From JAUNST01 sp964452285 (GTDB taxonomy: Bacteria; Patescibacteriota; Microgenomatia; UBA1400; PJMF01): a stretch of DNA of 20,263 nucleotides. The notes beneath the pieces are model-generated. The model ran no database searches, was not told the origin of the DNA, and worked only from the letters and a program-made list of their open reading frames with translations. Positions 7,173 to 14,168 of the stretch are shown piece after piece (within the stretch, counting starts at the first letter, position 1; the number at the start of each line of letters is the position of its first letter). The translations under genes were made by a program, and so were the position numbers. The stretch covers positions 1-20,263 of the forward strand of contig CAYVKW010000019.1 of assembly GCA_964452285.1 (NCBI GenBank), in the 5' to 3' direction.

Positions 7173-7688
7173 ATGGCAATCAAAAAAAACAAAAAATCTG
7201 CGGCTCAAAAAGTCGTCAAAAAACAAAAACCAGTCAAAATCATTGCTGGCAAAAACAATCATCAAGTAGCGCCTATTGTAATGGCTTCTCCAAAAGGAGA
7301 ATTCGTCACTACTGTCGGTCGTCGCAAGACTTCCACTGCTCGGGTGCGTTTGTATGCCAAAGCTGGTGATTTCTTGGTCAATGGTTTACCAGTTGGACAA
7401 TATTTCCATGGTTTGGTCAATGCTTCTGCTCATTATAATCAAGCTTTCTTGCTTACCAACACTCTTGGTAAACACGCTGTGACAGTCAAAGTTTCCGGTG
7501 GCGGTATCAGTAGCCAGCTCGGTGCTTTAGTCCACGGTTTATCCAGAGCCTTAGTTAAAATGAATCCTGATTATCGCGATTTGCTCAAAGAGAGCGGTCT
7601 TTTGACTCGTGATGACAGAATGAAAGAAACTCGTAAGGTTGGTACCGGTGGTAAAGCTCGTCGCAAACGTCAATCACCAAAGCGGTAA
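7173..7688 (+). CDS. rpsI: 30S ribosomal protein uS9, with N-terminal extension
   Basis: uS9 lies in the 30S head and its C-terminal tail reaches the P-site tRNA. The core starts at about residue 44 (TTVGRRKTSTARVRLYAKAG) and includes NGLPVGQYF, VSGGGISSQLGALVHGLSRA, and LLTRDDRMKETRKVGTGGKA with a basic end RRKRQSPKR. The product is 171 aa against a usual 128-135 because of about 40 extra N-terminal residues rich in Lys (AIKKNKKSAAQKVVKKQKP). An internal ATG at codon 37 could be an alternative start, but ATG 7173 fits the 5-nt gap to rplM. It is the last gene before a strong terminator. Confidence 0.95.
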   Translation: MAIKKNKKSAAQKVVKKQKPVKIIAGKNNHQVAPIVMASPKGEFVTTVGRRKTSTARVRLYAKAGDFLVNGLPVGQYFHGLVNASAHYNQAFLLTNTLGKHAVTVKVSGGGISSQLGALVHGLSRALVKMNPDYRDLLKESGLLTRDDRMKETRKVGTGGKARRKRQSPKR

Positions 7689-7724
7689 ACTTTTGCTCTT
7701 TGGCAGTTTTACTTACAACTTCAA

Positions 7725-7759
7725 CGCCCCGCTCAAAACGAGCGGGGCGCTTTTCATTT
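7725..7759 (+). terminator. Intrinsic terminator of the ribosomal operon
   Basis: CGCCCCGCTC (7725-7734) pairs perfectly with GAGCGGGGCG (7740-7749) around a 5-nt loop, followed by CTTTTCATTTT. The 10-bp GC-rich stem plus U-rich tail is a classic rho-independent terminator for the plus-strand operon. It lies between convergent genes and may also stop the minus-strand PBP transcript, though the tail on that side is less U-rich. Confidence 0.9.
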
Positions 7760-10356
7760 TATTCTTTCTTCGGCACCTCTACATTAGATACGCCCACGCG
7801 GTAAGTCTTGGTTAGTGCTTCTTTGCCATCTCGACTCCAAGCCTTGGCGTAGATTTCATGCACTTGAGCGCTTAATTGCCACTCTAGAGTGAATTCATTC
7901 TCGCCGTTTTTCTCTTCTTTTTTCTCTCCGTTCAAATACACTTCTATTTTTTCTATACCCGCGCTACTGTCCGCTTTGACTCGAAACTTGATTTTGTCCA
8001 AAGCTCTAGTTGAGCCATCTTCTAAATCGAAGATGGCCACCGACATCTCATTAGTATCACCGCACATTTCTGTCGGATACTTATAAATATTATTGTCTTG
8101 AGCGGCAATCCAATTATCGATCCCAATCTGCCAGCGATTAGTTCCATCTTCTGACACTGGATCATTTTCTTTCATTACGATATATTCTTTTTCCTCATTA
8201 TCGCCCGCCACTTTTTGGGCATCGGTCGCAATCTTATTCTGACCCTTGCAGACCCAGATTTTTTGGTGAATTGGATCTGGTAGTGTCCCGACAGTATTTT
8301 TGACGAAATATTCTTCTTTAGTTTCAAAACCATTGTGCTCCGGATAGCCAGATACTGCATCTACCGTCAATTTTTCCACGCCCGCCGGCATTTCCCAAGC
8401 TGGCGTTTCATAGCCCATCGCCACCATGGTGTTGACTATCCGTCGCCAAATCGGTGCTGCCCCCGTTATACCTGATACCACTCCGCTCATTGATGAATTA
8501 TCATTATTACCCACCCAAGTGTGAATCAAAAAAGTTTTACTCCAGCCAATGGTCCAGTTATCACGCAAGTCATTGGTCGTTCCCGTTTTTACTGCAATCG
8601 GCAGCTTTGTGTTCAGTTGCGAATTCAATCCAAATTCGGTCGCCCGAGCATTATTATCCATGAGAATATCATTAATGATAAAAACTGCGTTCTCGTCAAA
8701 AATCTGTTCACCTGCCACTGGCGCATATTTATAAATTTGTTGTCCTTCTACATTATCTACGCGCAAAATTGACACCAACTCCACTTTTTTTCCGCCATTG
8801 GCAAAGCTGGCATAAGCTTCCGATAATTCCATCATTCTCACCTCACCTCCGCCCAAAGCCAAAGATAAACCTAAATTACTCAAATTTGCACCTGTTGGCG
8901 CCAGCGTCGATAGACCCGCTTTATAAGCTAAATTTAAAAAGTTCTCCAAGCCCACTTGCGCCAGCGCCTTGACTGCTGGAATATTAAAAGAATTACCTAG
9001 AGCCTCGCGCAGGTTCACTGGTCCTCGAAACTTGCCATCATAATTGCGCGGTGTATAATCATCAATTTTAGCATTTGCCTGAAAACTTGTTGGTACATCG
9101 GCAAAAAGCGTCGCTGCTGTCCCGCCTGCTTCTTGTAAAAACGCCAAATAGACCAATGGCTTGATCGAAGATCCTGGCTGCCGCAAAGCTGTCTCATTGG
9201 CGACGACATTAAATTGGCCATCAATATCATCAGCGTAGAAATCTTTACTTCCGACCATCGCTAGAATTTCTCCATTTTGCGGATCTGTTACCAGCGCCGC
9301 GCCATTAGTAATTTTCAAGTTTGCCACTTTATCTACTTCTTCTTTGACGATTGCCTCCACACTGGCTTGCAGACCCCAGTCTAGAGTCGTATAGACTTGC
9401 AGACCGCCGCCATCGACCATCTCATCTCCATACATATCACGTAATTGATTCTCCACATAAAAAACAAAATGCGGCGCCTTCATATCGCTATACTGTGGCG
9501 TGAAGGCGAAACTGTCTACTTCAGCTAGCGCTTCTTCCAATTGCAATTGGCTGATATAACCGTCTTCCTGCATTCGACGCAGCACGGCCTCTGTTCTCAC
9601 TTTCCACAAAAACTCGCCGTCAGTGTCTGTTTTGCCGGCATAAGGAGAATAACGTGACGGTGATTGCGGCAAACCAGCCAAAAAAGCTGCTTCCGCTACC
9701 GTCAAATCGCTCGCCGGTTTATTGAAATACATTTTGCTCGCCAAGCTCACTCCGACCACATTGCCACCATAAGGCGCTTCATTCAGATACATTTCCAAAA
9801 TTTCTTCTTTGGTAAACATTTCTTCTATTTGCATTGACAGAATTAGTTCTCGAAACTTCCGCATCACTTTTCTCTCATTGGTTAGCAGCATCATTTTTGT
9901 TAATTGCTGTGTCAAAGTGGAACCACCTACTACCCGACCTTGAGTTAAGTAATAGTAGGGGATACGCAAAATCGTCAGATAGTCAAAGCCGCCATGATTG
10001 TAAAAATCTTTATCTTCCACTGCAATCGTGGCATTAATCAGATTCTGGCTCATTTGCGCTAGGCTAATTGGCTCCCGTCTTTCATCTTGATAAAAATCAT
10101 ATAATAGCACTCCGTTGCGATCAAAAATGCGCGTGGAAAATCCATCTTGTCGCACTACTTGTCCTGGCGCTGGTAAATTTGCCGCTGTTTGCCAGAAAAA
10201 AATCACAAAAGCCGCCATCGCTATCACTTCCACGCTTAGCAGCACTATCAAAACATTCCGCCAAAATTTCCACGGATTTTTCTTGTAGCTGGCTGTCACT
10301 TTTTTACCGCTTGATCGCACTTTTGCGCCCAAACGACTTAGCTGCTCATTTTGCAT
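7759..10356 (-). CDS. Bifunctional class A penicillin-binding protein (PBP1A-like) with C-terminal Ig-like domain
   Basis: It polymerises glycan strands and cross-links peptidoglycan outside the membrane. Numbering from ATG 10356: a basic cytoplasmic N-terminus, one transmembrane segment at about 32-56 (NVLIVLLSVEVIAMAAFVIF), a GT51 glycosyltransferase domain with catalytic Glu114 in AVEDKDFYNHGG, GGSTLTQQL, and a second acidic motif in RELILSMQIEEMF. The transpeptidase domain carries all three motifs: SSIK with Ser396/Lys399, SFN at 456-458 and KTGT at 590-593. The last roughly 85 residues (KIEVYLNGEKKE) look like an Ig-like fold that may bind the wall. The frame also has a GTG at 10362, which would sit at the predicted transcription start. 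ATG 10356 is preferred, with moderate certainty. All catalytic residues are present, so it should be active. Confidence 0.95.
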   Translation of the reverse strand: MQNEQLSRLGAKVRSSGKKVTASYKKNPWKFWRNVLIVLLSVEVIAMAAFVIFFWQTAANLPAPGQVVRQDGFSTRIFDRNGVLLYDFYQDERREPISLAQMSQNLINATIAVEDKDFYNHGGFDYLTILRIPYYYLTQGRVVGGSTLTQQLTKMMLLTNERKVMRKFRELILSMQIEEMFTKEEILEMYLNEAPYGGNVVGVSLASKMYFNKPASDLTVAEAAFLAGLPQSPSRYSPYAGKTDTDGEFLWKVRTEAVLRRMQEDGYISQLQLEEALAEVDSFAFTPQYSDMKAPHFVFYVENQLRDMYGDEMVDGGGLQVYTTLDWGLQASVEAIVKEEVDKVANLKITNGAALVTDPQNGEILAMVGSKDFYADDIDGQFNVVANETALRQPGSSIKPLVYLAFLQEAGGTAATLFADVPTSFQANAKIDDYTPRNYDGKFRGPVNLREALGNSFNIPAVKALAQVGLENFLNLAYKAGLSTLAPTGANLSNLGLSLALGGGEVRMMELSEAYASFANGGKKVELVSILRVDNVEGQQIYKYAPVAGEQIFDENAVFIINDILMDNNARATEFGLNSQLNTKLPIAVKTGTTNDLRDNWTIGWSKTFLIHTWVGNNDNSSMSGVVSGITGAAPIWRRIVNTMVAMGYETPAWEMPAGVEKLTVDAVSGYPEHNGFETKEEYFVKNTVGTLPDPIHQKIWVCKGQNKIATDAQKVAGDNEEKEYIVMKENDPVSEDGTNRWQIGIDNWIAAQDNNIYKYPTEMCGDTNEMSVAIFDLEDGSTRALDKIKFRVKADSSAGIEKIEVYLNGEKKEEKNGENEFTLEWQLSAQVHEIYAKAWSRDGKEALTKTYRVGVSNVEVPKKE

Positions 10357-10368
10357 TTTCACCCGCCT

Positions 10369-10374
10369 ATTATA
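10369..10374 (-). promoter_or_regulatory. -10 box of the PBP gene
   Basis: TATAAT on the minus strand. A start 7 nt downstream falls at 10362, exactly at an in-frame GTG, with ATG 10356 six nt further on. The transcript is thus leaderless or almost so. No clear -35 box is seen. Confidence 0.6.
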
Positions 10375-10441
10375 AGATAAATCAGTCTAAAAGTAAAGAA
10401 ATCGACCGCATAATGTTAGCTTGGAAACACCTATTTTAGGT

Positions 10442-10447
10442 TATAAT
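10442..10447 (+). promoter_or_regulatory. -10 box of the DUF3800 gene
   Basis: TATAAT ends 7 nt before the ATG at 10455, placing the predicted transcription start at about 10454 and making the mRNA leaderless. TTGGAA at 10421-10426 is a possible -35 with a short 15-bp spacer. Confidence 0.65.
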
Positions 10448-10454
10448 CGCATCT

Positions 10455-11084
10455 ATGTTAGTTTTTATTGATGAATCGGGAGATACTGGCAGAAAAATTA
10501 ACAAAGGTTCTAGCCGTTACTTTGTTATTAGTTTAGTTATTTTTGAGGACAATCAAGAAGCAGAAAAATGCGATCAACGAATTTCCCTTTTGAGACACGA
10601 ACTTAATCGCCCTTCAACTTTTGAATTTCATTTCCAAAATAATTCCAAAAAAATACGCTTAAATTTTTTAGAAGCTGTTAGCCGCTACAACTTTAGTTAT
10701 TTTGCAGTTATCATTGATAAGGATCCGCAAAAATTATATGGACCAGGATTTGATGATAAAGATTCTTTTTACAAATATGCATGTAATATGGTGTTCACTA
10801 ATGCTCGTCCGTATCTTAATCAAGCTATTGTTGTTCTTGACAAAAGCGGTTCAGCTGGATTTCGTCTTGGTCTGCGTCGCTATTTAAACAAAAAAGGTCA
10901 AGATAATCAATTAAATTTAATTAAAACTCTCAAACAACAGGATTCTCGCAGCAACAATCTTTTACAATTAGCCGATTATGTTTCAGGCATTATTAATCGT
11001 AAAGCTCAAAATAAAAATGAATGGGAAACTTACTACCATTTTATCTCTGCTAGAGAGAACTTCGTTCAACAATGGCCAAAATAA
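10455..11084 (+). CDS. DUF3800 family protein
   Basis: The 209-aa product opens with MLVFIDESGDTG, the hallmark of DUF3800 (PF12686), whose acidic residues (Asp6, Glu7, Asp10) resemble an RNase H-like active site. Further family features are a second acidic strand (VVLDKSGS) and the C-terminal QLADYVSGIINRKAQNKNEW. The molecular function of the family is not established; a nuclease-like fold is inferred from these acidic motifs. No signal peptide or membrane segment is present, so the protein is cytoplasmic. It has its own leaderless promoter, is divergent from the PBP gene, and is followed tail-to-tail by a short minus-strand transcription unit that looks like a structured RNA. Several conserved RNA motifs are known beside DUF3800 genes in other bacteria, so that pairing deserves attention. 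Confidence 0.9.
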   Translation: MLVFIDESGDTGRKINKGSSRYFVISLVIFEDNQEAEKCDQRISLLRHELNRPSTFEFHFQNNSKKIRLNFLEAVSRYNFSYFAVIIDKDPQKLYGPGFDDKDSFYKYACNMVFTNARPYLNQAIVVLDKSGSAGFRLGLRRYLNKKGQDNQLNLIKTLKQQDSRSNNLLQLADYVSGIINRKAQNKNEWETYYHFISARENFVQQWPK

Positions 11085-11092
11085 TCTCTTAT

Positions 11093-11165
11093 ACAAAAAA
11101 CACAATCTCTTACCTTTTCAGGACGCACTCTATAAAAGAGACTAATTGAGATTGTGTTAATTCCA
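11093..11165 (-). ncRNA. Candidate small structured RNA convergent with the DUF3800 gene
   Basis: On the minus strand a good promoter (feature 11172-11199) predicts a start at about 11165. The RNA then forms an 11-bp perfect stem: AACACAATCTC (11158-11148) pairs with GAGATTGTGTT (11109-11099). A run of six T (11100-11095) follows at once, which is an intrinsic terminator. The 38-nt apical region can add UUA/UAA to the main stem, a small hairpin CUCU-UUUAU-AGAG and a hairpin CCU-GAAA-AGG capped by a GNRA tetraloop, joined by UGCGU. The RNA would be about 70 nt, almost all of it structured. No match to 6S, SRP RNA, hammerhead or common riboswitch cores was recognised. A weak alternative is a 34-codon frame from ATG 11170, but that ATG lies before the predicted start. 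Confidence 0.6.
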
Positions 11166-11171
11166 ACCATT

Positions 11172-11199
11172 ATTATAACACAAATTTATTTTTTGTAAA
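11172..11199 (-). promoter_or_regulatory. Promoter of the candidate small RNA
   Basis: On the minus strand, TTTACA (11199-11194, one mismatch to TTGACA) is followed after 16 nt by TATAAT (11177-11172) with an extended TGT before it. This is the only promoter in the window where both boxes and the TGn element are convincing together. Confidence 0.7.
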
Positions 11200-11222
11200 T
11201 GCAAAAAAACACCTTTACAAAA
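11191..11222. repeat. Inverted repeat overlapping the small-RNA -35 box
   Basis: TTTTGTAAA (11191-11199) and TTTACAAAA (11214-11222) form a perfect 9-bp palindrome with a 14-bp spacer. The inner arm contains the -35 hexamer of the minus-strand promoter, so this could be a repressor or activator site. The surrounding sequence is AT-rich, which makes chance symmetry possible. Confidence 0.45.
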
Positions 11223-11257
11223 GCCTCTTTGCCGCTCTTTCTTTGGCTTCATTTAAA

Positions 11258-11289
11258 GCAGCGGGCGGCATTTTCTTGCCGCCCGCTGC
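11258..11289 (-). terminator. GC-rich terminator hairpin of the LamG/glycine-rich gene
   Basis: GCAGCGGGCGGCA (11258-11270) pairs perfectly with TGCCGCCCGCTGC (11277-11289) across a 6-nt loop, just after the stop codon of the minus-strand gene ending at 11307. The minus-strand tail TTTAAAT is only moderately U-rich. The stem would insulate the small-RNA promoter from read-through. Confidence 0.75.
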
Positions 11290-11306
11290 CAATTTCCTTC
11301 TTTCCC

Positions 11307-13165
11307 TTATCTCACTTGTCGCTGCAGTAGCATCCCCATAATCGGATCTAAATACAAATCAGCCACTAACATTGTTGCTCCCGGATTGCTTGTTCCAGTC
11401 ACTGCCGCACTACTAGCCAGCATTATCCGCCCATTGCTACCAGCGCCACCGCTGACATAGCTATTACTCGCTCCACTTCCGCCAATCGCTGTCATTAATC
11501 CGGTGCCAATATTAGCTTCGCGCGCGATCATAATTATGCTTCCGCCAGCGCCACCGCCACCAGCGCCAGATTTGCTCGTATTTACTCCCGCTTTGCCCAC
11601 ACTGCCATTGGTTTCAATTTTACCTGTACTACCCACCACCACTTTTTTCGCTAAGATAATCAAACTCCCGCCGCCGTTTCCGCCAGCCCCACCAGCTTGC
11701 CAATCACTATCAGTTGGCTTATAACCAGCACCGCCGCCGCCACCACTACCAAGGTAGATTTTTTTCAAATCACTCACTCCAATGCTATTGCCACCGCTAC
11801 CGCCGTCGCCCGTTCGGTCAGCATTGACGGTATTATAAGCTTGACNNNNNNNNNNCTGCCGCTGCCTCCGTTACTAGCATAACCAGCTCCGCCACCACCA
11901 CTTTGGGCATAGTCATTGTGATTATTTCCATGTCCGCCACCACCACCAGTGCCATTAGCGTTGCCGCTGCTCGAAATCACGCTCGCTCCCGTTGTCCCTT
12001 CTCCAGCATAACCATTGTAGTCACCGCCGCCGTTCCCACCGATGAAGCCCACGCCGCTCGCGCTTAGAGTTCCGTTTACCGTCAACGTGCCCCGCACCAC
12101 GATTAAGCCAACGCCTCCAAGTGCTCCGTTCCAACCTGCCACACTTAGAGTCCGCCCGGCGTCTATCGTCAAATTATTACACACCAGTCCTTTCACCGCT
12201 TGCGCCTTTTTCGCTCCACTTGTTTCCGTGGTGTAATTCCGAGTTAATTCTTGCTGCCACACGCCGCCATTGACCCAATTCAATTCCCAATTTTGCAAAA
12301 AGCTATCGCTCTCATTGTTTCTCATTTGTACAATGGCATATAGACCGTCATCTACGCTTGTAATTGGTATGTCACCAATATTACCATTAATGGCCACAAA
12401 ATCTTTTCCATTTCCATTTGGATCCACTAAGTCGCTAATGCTCTTATCACCCGTATTTTCCGTGATATTTATATCTCCCATTTCATTGCCAAATCTCCGT
12501 CGCCATTTGGTCGTATCATCAGGGCGGAACTGGCATTGCATATCTAAAGGTTTTTCAGCATTATAATGTGCTGCCACTTCCGCCGCCGTCAGCGCGTGGT
12601 TGTAAATACGAAAATCCGCCAGTTTGCCGGAAAAGAAATATGATCCATCTAAGGAATCTGTTCCCAAAATTAAAGGATTAGCATTTGAAACATCTATATT
12701 ATTAGCATCGACAGTTGATGCCAAATTCCCATTTATGTAAAGATACGAGTTTGTAGCATTTCTCGTTTGAACACAATGATACCAATTGTCAATATTAGTA
12801 ACTATATAATCACCAAAATATTGAGAATTAGAATATAATTCTTGTCTAACATTTGACATATTTGGTCCCACTGAAAGAGAAAAAAACTTTCTTGGAGAAG
12901 ATATGCCATCTTTTCTATAAATTAATTGATCCAATGCTTTTGTGCTATTTATATAAAACCAACATTCTATTGACATATTTTGATTTAAATTAAAAGTATT
13001 TGAGAGCTGAATTTTACTAGAGACTCCATTAAATACACAAACTTTTCCTGAAAAATAGCAATTAGCAGATTTACTCTCATAAGCTACCGCAGTGGGAATA
13101 CCGTCGTATGATTCCATTTCGTCATTAACGTTGTTATTAAAAAGATATCTTGCAATTAAAGACAT
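11307..13165 (-). CDS. LamG-like plus glycine-rich repeat protein, interrupted by an assembly gap
   Basis: Start ATG 13165 is supported by AAGGA at 13176-13172, 6 nt upstream; a GTG at 13180 is the alternative. Residues about 1-200 form a LamG/concanavalin A-like jelly roll (ARYLFNNNVNDEMESYDG, MSIECWFYINS, SGKLADFRIYNHALTAAEV). About 200-345 is a middle segment ending in hydrophobic repeats (LIVVRGTLTVNGTLSASGVG). The rest is glycine-rich (GGGGGHGNN, GGGGGAGYK, GAGGGGAGGSIIMIAREANI) and may form a beta-helix or collagen-like shaft. A 10-N gap at 11846-11855 breaks the frame. The downstream frame reads YNTVNADRTGDGGSGGNSIG up to the gap, so both sides belong to one gene. No signal peptide is visible, unusual for such domains; a phage-tail-like or otherwise exported protein is possible. 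Function is unknown; lectin-like binding is inferred. Confidence 0.8.
11846..11855. other. Assembly gap (10 N)
   Basis: Ten undetermined bases lie inside the glycine-rich coding region. Matching the reading frames on each side requires a true gap length of 2 modulo 3 (for example 11), so the run of 10 is a placeholder. The repetitive GGC/GGT glycine codons around it are a likely cause of assembly failure. Confidence 0.97.
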
Positions 13166-13271
13166 TGCGCTTCCTTTCACTTTTTTAATTTATATAATCT
13201 AATATACACTTAAGACTTTTTAATTTTATATGAGTAAGGAAATTACAAGATATTACTTCATTTAAGTGATA

Positions 13272-13277
13272 TATAAT
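13272..13277 (+). promoter_or_regulatory. -10 box of the putative glycosyltransferase at 13287
   Basis: TATAAT with 9 nt before ATG 13287 predicts a transcription start at about 13284, a 3-nt leader. This supports ATG 13287 over the in-frame GTG at 13266, which would lie upstream of the start of transcription. Confidence 0.6.
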
Positions 13278-13286
13278 AAATATATA

Positions 13287-14129
13287 ATGAAGATTCTATA
13301 CGTATCGAAATTTGATTTTCCTGATTATCAGAATGACATGATCTTTCATGGATTGCGTTCTCTTTATGACGAGTCAGTTATAGATTCTTCTAAAGCATGG
13401 TATATGTATCAGGGGGTTACAAATCTGGAACAACTTTATGGAAAAGGATTTAATTTATATGGGAGTTTGCCAAATATTAAAATTGATAGAAGTAATTTAA
13501 AGAAAAAAATTCAAAATAAATATTTTGATAAAGTTATTTATGGATCAGTGTGGAGGTGTTTAGATTATTTACCTGATGTAATTCAGTATTACAATAAAGA
13601 AAACATTGTTTTTATAGATGGAGAAGATCATAATCTAATTAATAAAAAATGTTATGGGAAAGGAATATATTATAAGCGTGAATTGTTAGTACAGCCAAAC
13701 AGCAATTTAAAACCAATTAGCTTTTGTATTCCTAAATCTTTAATTAGTAAGCAAGTTCCACCGAAAAATAAATTTTTTGCAACAATATTGCCAGGGATTA
13801 ATTCTACTTATATTTTTAATAGTCAACTAGATTATTATTACGATTATCAAAAATCATATTTTGCACTGACCACTAAAAAGGCTGGCTGGGATTGTTTAAG
13901 GCATTATGAAATTATAATGAATGGATGTGTGCCTTACTTTCCTAATCTGGAAAATTGTCCTCAATTTACAATGATACATTTCCCCAAAAATTTAATACTG
14001 AGTTCTAATAAGATTATCGAAAGCGGGAAATTTAATCATCAATGGTATGATGAGGTGTGCCATTCGTTAATTGATATTTGTCGTGAAAAACTAACAACAG
14101 AAAATATGGCACGATATATTTTACATTAG
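13287..14129 (+). CDS. Putative glycosyltransferase of unassigned family
   Basis: The 280-aa protein begins MKILYVSKFDFPDYQNDM. It has the segment VFIDGEDHNLINKKCYGKG in the middle and, near residues 195-222, SYFALTTKKAGWDCLRHYEI followed by GCVPYF. The pattern of a Gly-Trp-Asp stretch, an invariant Arg and Glu, then GC-[IV]-P is that of the nucleotide-sugar-binding C-terminal half of GT-B or exostosin-like enzymes. No signal peptide or membrane helix is seen. The frame opens earlier with GTG 13266, but the -10 box decides for ATG 13287. As first gene of an AT-rich glycan cluster with acyl-, methyl- and glycosyltransferases, it most likely transfers a sugar, though donor and acceptor cannot be read from the sequence. 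A noncatalytic role is possible. Confidence 0.6.
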   Translation: MKILYVSKFDFPDYQNDMIFHGLRSLYDESVIDSSKAWYMYQGVTNLEQLYGKGFNLYGSLPNIKIDRSNLKKKIQNKYFDKVIYGSVWRCLDYLPDVIQYYNKENIVFIDGEDHNLINKKCYGKGIYYKRELLVQPNSNLKPISFCIPKSLISKQVPPKNKFFATILPGINSTYIFNSQLDYYYDYQKSYFALTTKKAGWDCLRHYEIIMNGCVPYFPNLENCPQFTMIHFPKNLILSSNKIIESGKFNHQWYDEVCHSLIDICREKLTTENMARYILH

Positions 14130-14151
14130 ATAAAGTGCATCATTATTTGTT

Positions 14152-14157
14152 TATAAT
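14152..14157 (+). promoter_or_regulatory. -10 box of the acyltransferase gene
   Basis: TATAAT lies 11 nt before ATG 14169, giving a predicted leader of about 5 nt. A TG stands two bases upstream, close to an extended -10. No clear -35 is seen. Confidence 0.5.
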
Positions 14158-14168
14158 GTCTAACATCT

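Noticed and set aside
11099..11158. Stem-loop as terminator of the DUF3800 mRNA
   Set aside because: On the plus strand it is followed by AATTCC rather than a U-run; the six-T tail is on the minus strand.
11069..11170. Minus-strand 34-codon reading frame from ATG 11170
   Set aside because: The ATG is directly after the -10 box and before the predicted transcription start, there is no ribosome binding site, and the RNA fold explains the region better.
11307..11777. Separate 156-aa glycine-rich gene starting at GTG 11777
   Set aside because: The same frame continues upstream to the N gap with matching composition (GDGGSGGNSIG), so GTG 11777 is an internal Val codon of the larger gene.
13266..13286. 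GTG 13266 as start of the putative glycosyltransferase
   Set aside because: It lies upstream of the TATAAT box and of the predicted transcription start; ATG 13287 gives a normal N-terminal strand (MKILYVSKF).
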